A stretch of DNA of 64,000 nucleotides from an uncultured bacterium. Lineage in GTDB: Bacteria > Hydrogenedentota > Hydrogenedentia > Hydrogenedentales > CAILVY01. Shown here piece by piece: positions 1 to 9,428 of this stretch. The stretch covers positions 124,001 to 188,000 of the forward strand of contig CALEDJ010000005.1 of assembly GCA_937951485.1 (NCBI GenBank), read 5' to 3'. The number at the start of each line of letters is the position of its first letter. The first letter of the stretch is position 1. The notes under the pieces are model-generated. The model searched no databases, was not told where the DNA came from, and was given only the letters and a program-made list of their open reading frames with translations. The translations under genes were made by a program, and so were the position numbers.

Positions 1-466
1 CCGTCACAAGCACCACCATGAAACTGATGGCGAAGCCAACAGCGTACCATTTGAAAAACGCGCCGCCCTTGGCCTTGTGCAACTGCACCATGCGCCGGAA
101 AAATGTCGTGTTTTTCACCTCCGCCCGCACCTTGCCGGGGTCCTCCGCCGGCGAGAGAAGCACATCCCGGTTGCTGCCGGTCCATTCATAAACGAATGAG
201 GCGCCGGTGCGGCGGATGCGCTCACCGCCGCTGGGCGGCGAGAAACCTTCTGATTCAAGCAACGCCATGGCCATCGCACGGCATGTGTCCAAGTCAGCCT
301 GCAGCGGGGCGTCCACGGGCAACACGTACTCCTTCGTCTGGTAACTGCCCACGATGCCCATGGTGTAGCAGGCGCCGGTGATGAAAAACAGGACCGCGGC
401 GGGCAGGAAAAAACAGGAGAGAATCAAATGCACATTGATTAAAAAATTCAAACTCTTTCCAGACAT
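1..466 (-). CDS. PepSY-associated-like membrane protein, partial (runs off window start)
   Basis: Minus-strand frame from ATG at 466 open to position 1: MSGKSLNFLINVHLILSCFFLPAAVLFFITGACYTMGIVGSY...FFRRMVQLHKAKGGAFFKWYAVGFAISFMVVLVT; TM helices. Absent from the ORF track because it has no stop in the window. Confidence 0.6.
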   Translation of the reverse strand, partial: MSGKSLNFLINVHLILSCFFLPAAVLFFITGACYTMGIVGSYQTKEYVLPVDAPLQADLDTCRAMAMALLESEGFSPPSGGERIRRTGASFVYEWTGSNRDVLLSPAEDPGKVRAEVKNTTFFRRMVQLHKAKGGAFFKWYAVGFAISFMVVLVT

Positions 467-609
467 GGCACCTCTCATCTTTACGAACGGCCCTGCCGAA
501 GAAATTTTTATTTGTCTTATATTATGCCCTATTTAAGACAAGATGAAGCAAAAAGTTCCGTTTAGGACAAGACTTGAGGATACCGGGTTCTTTTCGGGCG
601 CAGGACAGC

Positions 610-2523
610 CTATTCATCCGGTTTTCGTTTTGCGTCTTTTCGGGATACTTCCAGGTAACGTTCTCGGCAATATTCCACCAGATCGGTTGCGCCGCAATGC
701 CGCGCGGCGCGCTTCCACAGCCGTGCCGCCTCACCAGACTTGCCCATGTCAATCAACAAGTCTGACAATGCATTGTATGTCTTCATGTCATCGGGATACA
801 GAGTGAGGGTTTCATACAGCGTCTTGAGCGCCTTGTCGGTATTACCTGTTCCGGATTGCGCCTGGCCCAGGAGCCGTAACGCCGCACGGTGATGGGGATA
901 ATCGCGGACAAACATTTCAGCGGCTTCCAGCGCTTCGGCATGGCGCCTTCGCTCCACCAGTCCCGACACCCAGGTCATGTAAAGAAGAGGGTCTGGTTCG
1001 GGATATTGCGCCGCGCTTTGGATGAACAGGAACTCGTCTTCGTGGGTTTCAATATCGAACTTGGAATCAAAGTCGCGAACGACTTGCTCCAGGGCGCGGG
1101 TCACCTCCTCCGAGCAACTTTCGTGTTTCAGAATGACGTAATGGATGTGATGGACCATTTTGACCGGCGGAATGCCCGACATCAACATGCAGTCCTCAAA
1201 ATCCAACGAAGATGGTCCCGCATCTGCACGGCGCACCCAGTCCGGCAGAATCTCCACGACGCGGTCAAATATGGTTTGCGCCGCCAGGTATGCCCCTTTC
1301 AAATTGAAGTGACAAGGGTCGTAGAAGAACTCCACGCCGGGGCACCCGTGCGGACTTGCCTCCCGTATCGCCCCTTTTACATCCGCCAACACCACCCCCA
1401 TGTCCGCACATTGTTCCGCCGTCTCGCAGATGATGTCGTTGATGGCCTGTTTGGCGCGGTTGTAAATGAAACCATCCAACTCATGGGCCTGAATGAAATG
1501 CTGGCAAGCCGCGTCGAAGTCTTCAAGCGCCCACAGGCATGTTCCGAGGTGAAAATGCAATTCAGCATGGGTGTCGTCCATCTCAAGCGCCCGCAGATAC
1601 TCCGCGAGCGCCGACGGGCAGTCGCCCTGCTGCTGCAGCAGGCGTCCCCGCTGGAAGTGCTCTTCCCATCGCCGCTTGTGTTCCTCGGTCATCGGGCGCA
1701 AATGCTCGGAGGTTTTCGGGCACCAGTGCCGCCAGTTCGCGGGCACTGTACACAAGACGGTGCGCGCTCCCGCGCGGTGCGCAAGCCCGATCATGTCATG
1801 CAGATTCTGCCGGTAGTAGGCGTAGATTTTCTGCGCGGCGGGATTGTCCGCCCGCAGTGGCCGCCCAAAGGCGCGGTCCGGACTGAACGCCTGCTCATTG
1901 GAGAAGAGTTGCACGAGACGAAGATTCCGCGCAAACAAGTACATGCGAATCCACCAGAGCGGCAGAAGGTCTGTCGTCTCTCCTGGAGGCGGCTGAACAG
2001 GGCTGAACGGGCCGTGGACCTCATTGTTGCCCATGTAGATGATAAACAGGTCCGGTTCCAGTCGCGCGAGCGTTCTGGTCTGGTGCAGCAACATGTGAGA
2101 GTTGATGGCCATGTGGGCCGTATTGAACACCTCGAAACGCACGCCGGGGTACCGGCGCTTGAGCATGGCATGGAGCATGCGCCCGAAACTTTCGTGCGGG
2201 GAAGGGCTGCCGTGCACGACGGATTCGCCAATCAAGAAAATCCGGCAGGCATTGGGTTGTTTCGATTTGGGGATGCAGCAATCGCTGGCCTCCCATGCCT
2301 CCTGTAATGGGAACAGCATTGGCCGGAAGAACTGACGGTTTCGGGTAAAAAACACTTCGCCCTTGTGCGTCTTGCGCAGAAAGGGGCGCTTCGCTTCGCC
2401 ATAGCCATACAGCCGCAGGGACCATTCCACGCAGCCGACGATACCCAGGGGCAGCAGGAGAAATAGAAAGCAGTAACGCGCCAAAGAAAGCGTTATGGAC
2501 CGAATTCGGCTCATGGCGGACAC
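610..2523 (-). CDS. SGNH/GDSL-type hydrolase-like protein with C-terminal TPR repeats, membrane anchored
   Basis: 637 aa; N-terminal TM, IFLIGESVVHGSPS near N-term, YMGNNEVHGPF block, C-terminal TPR-like helices (ALRLLGQAQSGTGNTDKALKTLYETLTLYPDD). Confidence 0.7.
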   Translation of the reverse strand: MSAMSRIRSITLSLARYCFLFLLLPLGIVGCVEWSLRLYGYGEAKRPFLRKTHKGEVFFTRNRQFFRPMLFPLQEAWEASDCCIPKSKQPNACRIFLIGESVVHGSPSPHESFGRMLHAMLKRRYPGVRFEVFNTAHMAINSHMLLHQTRTLARLEPDLFIIYMGNNEVHGPFSPVQPPPGETTDLLPLWWIRMYLFARNLRLVQLFSNEQAFSPDRAFGRPLRADNPAAQKIYAYYRQNLHDMIGLAHRAGARTVLCTVPANWRHWCPKTSEHLRPMTEEHKRRWEEHFQRGRLLQQQGDCPSALAEYLRALEMDDTHAELHFHLGTCLWALEDFDAACQHFIQAHELDGFIYNRAKQAINDIICETAEQCADMGVVLADVKGAIREASPHGCPGVEFFYDPCHFNLKGAYLAAQTIFDRVVEILPDWVRRADAGPSSLDFEDCMLMSGIPPVKMVHHIHYVILKHESCSEEVTRALEQVVRDFDSKFDIETHEDEFLFIQSAAQYPEPDPLLYMTWVSGLVERRRHAEALEAAEMFVRDYPHHRAALRLLGQAQSGTGNTDKALKTLYETLTLYPDDMKTYNALSDLLIDMGKSGEAARLWKRAARHCGATDLVEYCRERYLEVSRKDAKRKPDE

Positions 2524-2565
2524 GGTCGTGTTTTCCTTCGCAGGCCCGTGGCCCGTGGTATCCCG

Positions 2566-3480
2566 CTACGGATTGATTGATTCGACATACTCCCGGAATG
2601 CCTCCGCGATGCGGGCGTCTTCGGCGGAACCGCGATGGACGACGAGGCGGTAGCGCAGCCGGAAAGATTCGCCGGCGGGCAGGGTGAATTCCTCCTCGTG
2701 GGGCCAGCAGACGCCGAGAAAGCCGTAGTGGCGCATGATCCAGCCGGGATGGGGGTAGCCGGGGTTGCCGGGATGCTGGAAGATGGCCGCGCCGGAGAGG
2801 GGGCCGTCGGAGTGGACCGGATAGGAGACGTCGGTCCACGGGGTGTCGTAGCGGAGTTGGTCCTCGTCAATCGGGCCGGCGGCGGTGGTGAACTGCATGG
2901 GTTTGCGGGTGGCGTCGGGACGGAGGCAAAGGCCGCCGTAGCCCTTGTCCTTTGCGCCGAGAAAGGTGGCGGTTTCGCCGCTGACATTTTCGAATTGGAG
3001 GTCAAAATCAATGTCGCGGCGGTTCTCGCGGACGGGATGCACGACGATGCGGATGGTCTCGCGGATCAGTGGTTTTTCCGGGGCATCGAGATACACCCAC
3101 ACGTTGTTCACGGCGATTTCCGCGCGGTCCTCGCCCGCCTCGCGCGCAATCCATTTCTCGTGCAATTGCCGGGCGCTGCTGGTGACCCACACATCCAGCG
3201 GTTTGCCGCCGATGCTGCACAGGGGCCACGCCCAGAAGACGCCGCGATGATGGAAGTGGTCGAGCGGAAAATCCTGCGTCATGACCTCGCCGTCCAGGCC
3301 GTAGAGCGGATGGATGTAGCACGACCGCCGGTGCTGTTCCGGCACCAGCCGGGGCGGTTCCACCGTCTCGTAGTTGTACACGAAGACGGGCTTGCCGTCG
3401 TCGAGCAGCGTCAGCGATTTCCCGTCGTCCTCCAATGAGAACGCCGCGCACAACATGACAAGCGTGGCCAGGTATGTCAT
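2566..3480 (-). CDS. PmoA-like (DUF6807) family protein
   Basis: 304 aa; signal peptide, PVFVYNYETVEPPRL...CYIHPLYGLDGEVMTQDFPLDHFHHRGVFWAWP typical of PmoA-like proteins. Confidence 0.75.
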   Translation of the reverse strand: MTYLATLVMLCAAFSLEDDGKSLTLLDDGKPVFVYNYETVEPPRLVPEQHRRSCYIHPLYGLDGEVMTQDFPLDHFHHRGVFWAWPLCSIGGKPLDVWVTSSARQLHEKWIAREAGEDRAEIAVNNVWVYLDAPEKPLIRETIRIVVHPVRENRRDIDFDLQFENVSGETATFLGAKDKGYGGLCLRPDATRKPMQFTTAAGPIDEDQLRYDTPWTDVSYPVHSDGPLSGAAIFQHPGNPGYPHPGWIMRHYGFLGVCWPHEEEFTLPAGESFRLRYRLVVHRGSAEDARIAEAFREYVESINP

Positions 3481-3591
3481 GGCTTATTCCTCCTTGCCGC
3501 TGTCCTTGGCACGGGATGAACACTTCATCGCAGAGGCGCTGAGGCCGCCATGAAACGCAGAGCAATGTCTTGTTCTGCTTTCCTTTGGACT

Positions 3592-3609
3592 GCGGTGGCT
3601 TGCCACCGC
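3592..3609. repeat. Perfect hairpin GCGGTGGC-TT-GCCACCGC within an intergenic repeat cluster
   Basis: Sequence ctttggactGCGGTGGCttGCCACCGCc; 8-bp arms, 2-nt loop; flanked by CGCAGAG-type repeats. Confidence 0.7.
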
Positions 3610-3726
3610 CTTCATGTGTCCGGGCTTGCCTGGACGCCCGCTGCGGCTCTTTGCGATCTCTGCGCTGAATTTGTTCCGGGCCGAAATATTCTTTCTTCTC
3701 GTTGGCTTCAAGCGTCGGCGTTCAGC

Positions 3727-4761
3727 CTACCATGTTTCGGCGGCGGCTTCCAAGAACGCCTCGATGTTTTCCGTGGGCGCGCCCGGCGGCATGCCGCCGC
3801 CGCAGGAGAGCAGCACCCCCGCACGGTCGTTCAGGCCGCGAATCAATTCGCGCACCGAGACGCGCACGGCGTCGGGAGTGCCCTGCGCCAGCACGTCGCG
3901 CGGCGGGATATTGCCGAGCAGGGCGACTTCCGGCCCGGCGAGGCGGCGCACTTCGTTCATGGCGTGTTCATGGCTGAAGTTGAAGCAGTTGACGCCGGCC
4001 TCGGCGAGATACGGCGCGCAGACCAGGCCGTGGGCGTCGTTATGGAAGAGGCGCACCGACGCGGGGATCGCGGCAAAACACCGCTTGAGACAGGGCAGGG
4101 CGAATTCCCGGAAGTCCGCATCGCCGCAGAAGCCGACGAGATCATCCAGCAACAGAATGCCCTCAATCGTGGGGAATGTCGCCGCCTGCAATTGGAGCCA
4201 TTCCACGAGGAAACCGGTAATCTTGTCGAGAAACGTATGCGTCGTGTCGGGCGCCATCTTCATCGCCATGAGAAATTCCGTGTTTCCCAGGAGGAATCCG
4301 GCGATGTTGAGCGGACCGCGCGTGACCGCGAAGCGGATGACATGGCCCTGCGCCTCGATCATCGGCCGCGCGTGTTGCAGCCGCTTGATGACGAACGGGG
4401 CGAGGCCGTCGGTGCGGGGATTGGGCGCGGGCGCGGCGGCTGCCGCTTCGATGCTGTCAAAGCGGCGCTCGGCGAAGGGGAACTCGTTCTCATGCCAGAC
4501 ACACTTGGCGCCGAAGGCCGAAGGTTCCGTGCACATGCCCCATTCCGCCCAGAAGCCGGGCAGGAAAATCACGCCGGGGAAACGGCGTATGGCGGCAAGG
4601 TGCGCATCGAGCCAGCGCGATTCGCCCGTGTAATAGTCCAGGATGCTCATGCCCGCCCAGTTGGGCAGCCAGGGGCTGTCAACGATGAATGCGACGACGG
4701 GCCGGTCCGGCGTTTCACCGGCCACAACGGCGCGGATGCGGTCCCACTGTTCCTGTGTCAT
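3727..4761 (-). CDS. Uroporphyrinogen decarboxylase (URO-D) family protein
   Basis: MTQEQWDRIRAVVAGETPDRPVVAFIVDSPWL...; URO-D/MtaA-like fold signatures (LLLDDLVGFCGDADF, LFHNDAHG). ORF extends to 4830 but MTQEQ at 4761 is the likely start. Confidence 0.75.
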   Translation of the reverse strand: MTQEQWDRIRAVVAGETPDRPVVAFIVDSPWLPNWAGMSILDYYTGESRWLDAHLAAIRRFPGVIFLPGFWAEWGMCTEPSAFGAKCVWHENEFPFAERRFDSIEAAAAAPAPNPRTDGLAPFVIKRLQHARPMIEAQGHVIRFAVTRGPLNIAGFLLGNTEFLMAMKMAPDTTHTFLDKITGFLVEWLQLQAATFPTIEGILLLDDLVGFCGDADFREFALPCLKRCFAAIPASVRLFHNDAHGLVCAPYLAEAGVNCFNFSHEHAMNEVRRLAGPEVALLGNIPPRDVLAQGTPDAVRVSVRELIRGLNDRAGVLLSCGGGMPPGAPTENIEAFLEAAAETW

Positions 4762-5127
4762 GCGATGCTTTTCCCGGCTGTCCCGGCCATAAAATGATTG
4801 CAATGCACTATAGCAGATTGACCGGGACAAGCACAGTCAACAGCATCGCTGCAAAATCCCCCGGACCTGCAGGGGCTGCGGCGTATCAACAGATTTGTAC
4901 ATTTTTGCGTCACATATCCTTCCGGACCAGCAGAGGCTGGGCCTGTTCTTCTTCCCGGCCTGCAGGCGATCCCTGCTTGGCTGTCCCGGATGTGTTCGGG
5001 GATTTCAAATACCGCTGCTGGCAACTATGGATTTTGTCGCAACGGAACACATGAAAGGCGGACGGCGCGCACGCTGGAGGTCATACCGAAAGACGCGGGA
5101 TGATGGGAATGTTCTGGAAAAACGGGT

Positions 5128-5156
5128 GCCGCAGGGAAGAATGCCTTCCCTGCGGC
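5128..5156. other. Strong hairpin GCCGCAGGGAAG-AATGC-CTTCCCTGCGGC
   Basis: 12-bp perfect arms, 5-nt loop; minus-strand 3' side continues ACCCGTTTTT, so a weak minus-strand terminator is possible. Confidence 0.6.
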
Positions 5157-5263
5157 GTGCACATCTACCTCTGCCTCTGAGCCAGTCTCCTCACCGGAGC
5201 CAACATGCCCCTGGCATTCCGGATGCGCAAAGACTAGGATAATTGCTGTTTCATGCCCTCCAC

Positions 5264-5280
5264 TGTCCCATATTGGGACA
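5264..5280. promoter_or_regulatory. Operator-like palindrome TGTCCCA-TAT-TGGGACA
   Basis: 17-bp perfect inverted repeat; same core TCCCA-N3-TGGGA recurs at 5622 and 5645. Confidence 0.55.
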
Positions 5281-5621
5281 CCGAGCATAATGGATGCAGC
5301 AACCTCCTGTTCCAAGCGATGCGGGTTGGAAGCGAACAACCGGGGGGTGTTTCCGGTGTGTGGGGTGCGGAAACATCCCTGTATTCCTGCCGTTTGATAG
5401 CATGGCTGCCCGCTTCCAAACCGTATCTCCGGTCACGCCGGTGATTCATCTGTGGCCTGTGGCACGCACGATGTCTTTACGTTGCCGCCAAAGGTATTGC
5501 AAGGATGGTGCCAACGATGATTGACTTGACCGGATATTTCTTAATCTATTGCCATTACTTGCATTACAACGGTATCCATTTCTGTGGCGAAGGTTTTCCG
5601 GTTTCCAGGACCCCGCACGAT

Positions 5622-5634
5622 TCCCAATATGGGA
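5622..5634. promoter_or_regulatory. Operator-like palindrome TCCCA-ATA-TGGGA
   Basis: 13-bp perfect inverted repeat sharing the core of the 5264 site. Confidence 0.55.
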
Positions 5635-5644
5635 CGACAGAAAA

Positions 5645-5657
5645 TCCCAAATTGGGA
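5645..5657. promoter_or_regulatory. Operator-like palindrome TCCCA-AAT-TGGGA (half site TCCCATATT follows at 5675)
   Basis: 13-bp perfect inverted repeat 23 bp centre-to-centre from the 5622 site. Confidence 0.55.
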
Positions 5658-5701
5658 CACAAGGATAATTTGTATCCCATATTATCGCCCACCGTACGGA
5701 G

Positions 5702-5739
5702 GAATAAGCGCCCCGCTGCGGTCCATGCGGCGCTTATTC
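5702..5739. other. Inverted repeat GAATAAGCGCC...GGCGCTTATTC
   Basis: 11-bp perfect arms, 16-nt spacer, immediately downstream of the TCCCA-N3-TGGGA cluster. Confidence 0.55.
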
Positions 5740-5941
5740 ATGCCGCCCTGAGCAATTCGGATCACAAAGCGGGATTGTGTTTGGGCGGATTGCTCCCTTT
5801 TGCAGCGCACTGCACCGCACCGCGCGCTGGGCCGTCGCGGTGGGCATTCCTGGTAAGACGGATTGCGCGGTTGAGTTCGTGTGCCTGGGGGCGTTCAGGA
5901 TGCTTGTGGAGGTCGTCGTGGGGTCTGTTGCATGTTTTGAT

Positions 5942-5970
5942 TCAAACGTTTGACTTAAACAAACATTTGA
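5942..5970. promoter_or_regulatory. Putative TetR operator: palindrome TCAAACGTTTGA plus near-copy ACAAACATTTGA
   Basis: CAAACGTTTGACTTAAAC / CAAACATTTGAGTTAAAA direct repeat, 17 bp centre to centre, just upstream of the TetR gene. Confidence 0.6.
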
Positions 5971-6031
5971 GTTAAAATGGAGGAACAATGGCGCCACAAT
6001 CCCGTGGATTTGGCGACAGCGATAGGGACGG

Positions 6032-6718
6032 GTGATTTTCAGTCTGAAAGCAGACAAAGGAAACAGCCGCATGGCGCAGGAAATGGCGGGCAGAAAACTG
6101 GCCCTGATTCTGGCGGCGGGGGAGTTGTTCGCCGAAACGGGGCTGGATGGGACAAGCGTGCGGGCGATTGCGGAAAAGGTGGGCGCAAACATCGCAGCGA
6201 TCAACTATCATTTCGGCGGCAAGGAAAACCTGTACACGGAAGCGCTGCGTCATGTCATCCAGGAATGCGAGTGTCGGGGGGCGCGGCAGGCGCTGGAAGA
6301 CGAGAGTCATTTCGCCACGCCGGAGCGCAAGGCGGCGCTGCTGCGCGACCTGGTGCGGGAACGGTTCACCTCGTATTTTTCGCCGAGCCGCCCGCAGTGG
6401 TATGGACGGTTGGTAATCCGAAGCATGCTGGACCCGACGCCGTCGCTGGAGACCGTGGTGAAACAGTTGATGTTCCCGGAACATGAGGCGCTGGTGCAGG
6501 TCTTTCAGCGGATCAACCCGGCGTTGACAGCGGACGCGGCGCGCCTGTGGGCCTTCTCGCTGATTGGTCAGATCGGATTCTATGTGTTCGGGGAATCTGT
6601 CATCCTGATGGTCTTGAACACCCGACGCTATACCGCAGATTTCATGGATGCGGCGGCGGAGCATGTCTCCCGGATGATGATCGCTGCGATGGGGCTTCCG
6701 CTCCTCGCCGAGCATTGA
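6032..6718 (+). CDS. TetR/AcrR family transcriptional regulator (CerR/DUF1956-like C-terminal domain)
   Basis: HTH ILAAGELFAETGLDGTSVRAIAEKVGANIAAINYHFGGKENLYTEAL; likely start MAQEM at 6071. Confidence 0.88.
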   Translation: MIFSLKADKGNSRMAQEMAGRKLALILAAGELFAETGLDGTSVRAIAEKVGANIAAINYHFGGKENLYTEALRHVIQECECRGARQALEDESHFATPERKAALLRDLVRERFTSYFSPSRPQWYGRLVIRSMLDPTPSLETVVKQLMFPEHEALVQVFQRINPALTADAARLWAFSLIGQIGFYVFGESVILMVLNTRRYTADFMDAAAEHVSRMMIAAMGLPLLAEH

Positions 6719-6728
6719 GGACGGCAGA

Positions 6729-8171
6729 ATGGGAAGAAGTGTTTGGAAATGCGCGGCGGCGCTGCTCCTGTCGGCGGCAATAATGATTTCCGGGTGCGCG
6801 ACCGGCAAATGGGAGCGCATGCGGTCCGAGCAGGCGACTGCGTTCCGGGAACAGATCAACGCGCGCATGGAGGCGATGCTTGCCGATGGCGCGGCGCTGG
6901 ACCTGGAAACCTGCGTTGATACGGCACTGCGCAACAACCTGACCATCAAGACCGCCGAAATTCAGCAGCGGATTGCACGGCTGGAGCGGAAGGCGGCGTT
7001 CGCCAATTTCCTGCCCCAGGTGCAACTGGACATGAAGTATGTGACCTGGGACCGGCAGCCGCAGAGCCGGATGATGGGGCTGCTGAGCGTGCCCATGCAC
7101 GATCAGGACATGCTGAACGCGGAATTGGGTGTGCAGATGCCGATCTTCGTGCCCGCCACGTGGTATCTGTATGCGATGCGGCGGCGCGGCGCGGAAATCG
7201 GCGCGCTGGTGACGGAGCACACGCGCCGGCAGATTGTGTTGATGGCGACCGCGTTGTATTTCCAGTGCGTCGCGTTGGACGCCGCCATCCCGGCGCTGGA
7301 GAGCCAGGTCGCCGCCGCCGAGACCCTGGAACGCGAGGTGTGGCTTTTCTTTGATGAAGGTCTGGTGACGGCGTGGCAGGCGGAGCAGGCTTCCGCGCTG
7401 GTGTTGTCGCGGCGGACCGCGCTGGAAAAGACCCGCCGCGCGCGACGTCAAGCGGGGGCGGACCTGCTCGCCGCGATGGGCTTGTCGCCGGTGGCGGAGA
7501 CGGTGCTGGTGGCGGACACGCCGCTGGAAGCGCCCGATGATGCGCTGGAAGACCTGGTCTTTGAGGCGTTGATACGAAATCCCCGGCTGATCATCGCCGA
7601 CCGGAACGTGACCATCCAGAAGAACCGGGTGCGGCTGGCCATAGCGGAATTTCTGCCTAAACTCGTCGGCATCCTGAACCAGTCGCACACGTCCAACAGT
7701 TTCACTCGTTATCCCGATGCCACCATGTTGGGCGTGGCGGGTGTCATGACGGTTTTCAACGGGCTGGAAAATGTGCGCGAGTACCAGATAGCGCGGCAGG
7801 CGCGCGAGGCGGCCTATGTGCAGCGCGAAGAGGCATGTTTTGCGGTCATGTCGGGGGTGGTGCGCGCGTGGCTGAACCTGCAGGACGCCCGCGATGAGTT
7901 GGCGCTCGCGCGCAAGGCCTATGAAGTGGAATCGGCGCGGCGTGTCGAGGTGGAGGCGCAATGGCGGGAGGGGCTGGTGAACGCCTCTGACCGACTCGAT
8001 GCGGCGGCGCGATGCGACATCGCGCAGATGCGGGTAACGCAGGCGGCCTTCAGCGAGCAGGTCCGCATTGCGACCCTGCTCGAATTGCTTGGGCGGCCCA
8101 TTACGGGAATGGAACATGAGGAAACCGCATCTGAATCGTCGGAAGCGTCAGCGCCGGCGCAAAGCGAATAA
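6729..8171 (+). CDS. TolC-family outer membrane efflux lipoprotein
   Basis: Lipobox AAIMISGCATG; LETCVDTALRNNLTIKTAEIQQRIA; OEP coiled coil. Confidence 0.85.
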   Translation: MGRSVWKCAAALLLSAAIMISGCATGKWERMRSEQATAFREQINARMEAMLADGAALDLETCVDTALRNNLTIKTAEIQQRIARLERKAAFANFLPQVQLDMKYVTWDRQPQSRMMGLLSVPMHDQDMLNAELGVQMPIFVPATWYLYAMRRRGAEIGALVTEHTRRQIVLMATALYFQCVALDAAIPALESQVAAAETLEREVWLFFDEGLVTAWQAEQASALVLSRRTALEKTRRARRQAGADLLAAMGLSPVAETVLVADTPLEAPDDALEDLVFEALIRNPRLIIADRNVTIQKNRVRLAIAEFLPKLVGILNQSHTSNSFTRYPDATMLGVAGVMTVFNGLENVREYQIARQAREAAYVQREEACFAVMSGVVRAWLNLQDARDELALARKAYEVESARRVEVEAQWREGLVNASDRLDAAARCDIAQMRVTQAAFSEQVRIATLLELLGRPITGMEHEETASESSEASAPAQSE

Positions 8172-8186
8172 AGAGGTGCCAGGAAC

Positions 8187-9428
8187 ATGAATGCGATCCG
8201 CAAGTACGCTGAGAAGGTGACAGGACAATTCCCGCACAGCGCGCGCGGCCGGGGCGGCTCGGTCTGCGCTTTAATGCTGGTTCTGATTGGCAACGTTTTA
8301 ATGGGATGCTCCAGGGGCGCATCGCAACCGGAGGGACATAAGGCCGACGCGGCGTTCCGACCGCCCGTGGTGCCCGCCGCCGTCACGCTGCGCGATTTGG
8401 AGGAGCGCCTGACGGTGCAGGGCAATGTGGAGTCGAAGGACAGCGCGCAGGTGCATCCGCGCATCCCGGGTGTCCTGGATGAAATCTATGTGGACCTGGG
8501 CGATGAGGTGGAGGCGAACAAGACGCCGCTGTTTCAAAGCGACTCGCTGAAGGTGGGCAAAGCGGTGGAGATCAGCAGACAGGACCTGGCGGTCGCCCGG
8601 CTCGGCGCCCGTGAAGCCGAGGCGAATCTGGAGCGGATGCAGGCGGATTTCGACAAGGCGGAGATTGATTATCACCGTTTCAAGCGGCTGTATGAGCAAA
8701 ACGCGGTGACGCTGGATGTCTTCGAGCGGCAGGAATCGCGTTACAAGCAGACGGCCGCGGGACTGAAACACGCCAAGACGATGGTGGAGCATGCCGCCGA
8801 GCGGGTGCGCCAGGCAGAGTTGGCCCTGCAGATCGCGGAGAAAAACCTCAGCGATTCATTGGTCTATGCGCCGATCAGCGGGCGGATCAGCCACCGCTTC
8901 CGCGAACCCGGCGAAATGGGCGACACGGGCAGGCCGGTGGTGCGGATTGCGGGGCTGGACCCCCTCGAAGTTTCCGCGTTTCTCCCCGCCGCACACTATC
9001 CGCACATCATTCCGGGGGAAAGTCGGGCGCGCATCCAGGTCAGCGGCATAGACCTTGGCATGCGGACCATCACCTACAAAAGCCCGACCATCGAACCGAC
9101 CCTGCGTTCCTTTCAGGTCAAATGCCTGATTGACGGTCCGCCGGAAGGCGTGGCGCCGGGCGCGATGGCGCAGATCGAAGTAGTGCTCCAGCAGCGGCGG
9201 GCGCTCAGCGCGCCGACGGCATCCATCCTGACGCGCGGTGACCGGCAGGTCATTTTCCTGCTGGACGGCGATATGGTGAAGATGGTGCCGGTGGAGGTCG
9301 GACTGAGTTCGGACGGCTGGACGGAAGTGCGTGGCGACGGCATCGTCGAGGGGGCGCTGGTGGTCAGCATGGGACAGTATCAACTGAACGACGGCATGCG
9401 GATCACCGTGCAACAGGAGGCCTCCTGA
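8187..9428 (+). CDS. RND efflux periplasmic adaptor (HlyD/MFP) lipoprotein
   Basis: Lipobox LMGCSRG; VHPRIPGVLDEIYVDLGDEVEANKTPLFQSD biotinyl-lipoyl-like motif; APISGRISHRFREPGEMGDTG. Confidence 0.9.
   Translation: MNAIRKYAEKVTGQFPHSARGRGGSVCALMLVLIGNVLMGCSRGASQPEGHKADAAFRPPVVPAAVTLRDLEERLTVQGNVESKDSAQVHPRIPGVLDEIYVDLGDEVEANKTPLFQSDSLKVGKAVEISRQDLAVARLGAREAEANLERMQADFDKAEIDYHRFKRLYEQNAVTLDVFERQESRYKQTAAGLKHAKTMVEHAAERVRQAELALQIAEKNLSDSLVYAPISGRISHRFREPGEMGDTGRPVVRIAGLDPLEVSAFLPAAHYPHIIPGESRARIQVSGIDLGMRTITYKSPTIEPTLRSFQVKCLIDGPPEGVAPGAMAQIEVVLQQRRALSAPTASILTRGDRQVIFLLDGDMVKMVPVEVGLSSDGWTEVRGDGIVEGALVVSMGQYQLNDGMRITVQQEAS

Noticed and set aside
5462-5480. Sigma-54-like -24/-12 promoter TGGCACGcacgaTGTCT
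   Set aside because: The -12 GC dinucleotide is missing at the correct spacing.
5505-6204. ORFs 5505..5975 (+) and 5734..6204 / 5972..6949 (-)
   Set aside because: No recognisable domains, overlap operator-like palindromes and the TetR gene; composition is not protein-like.
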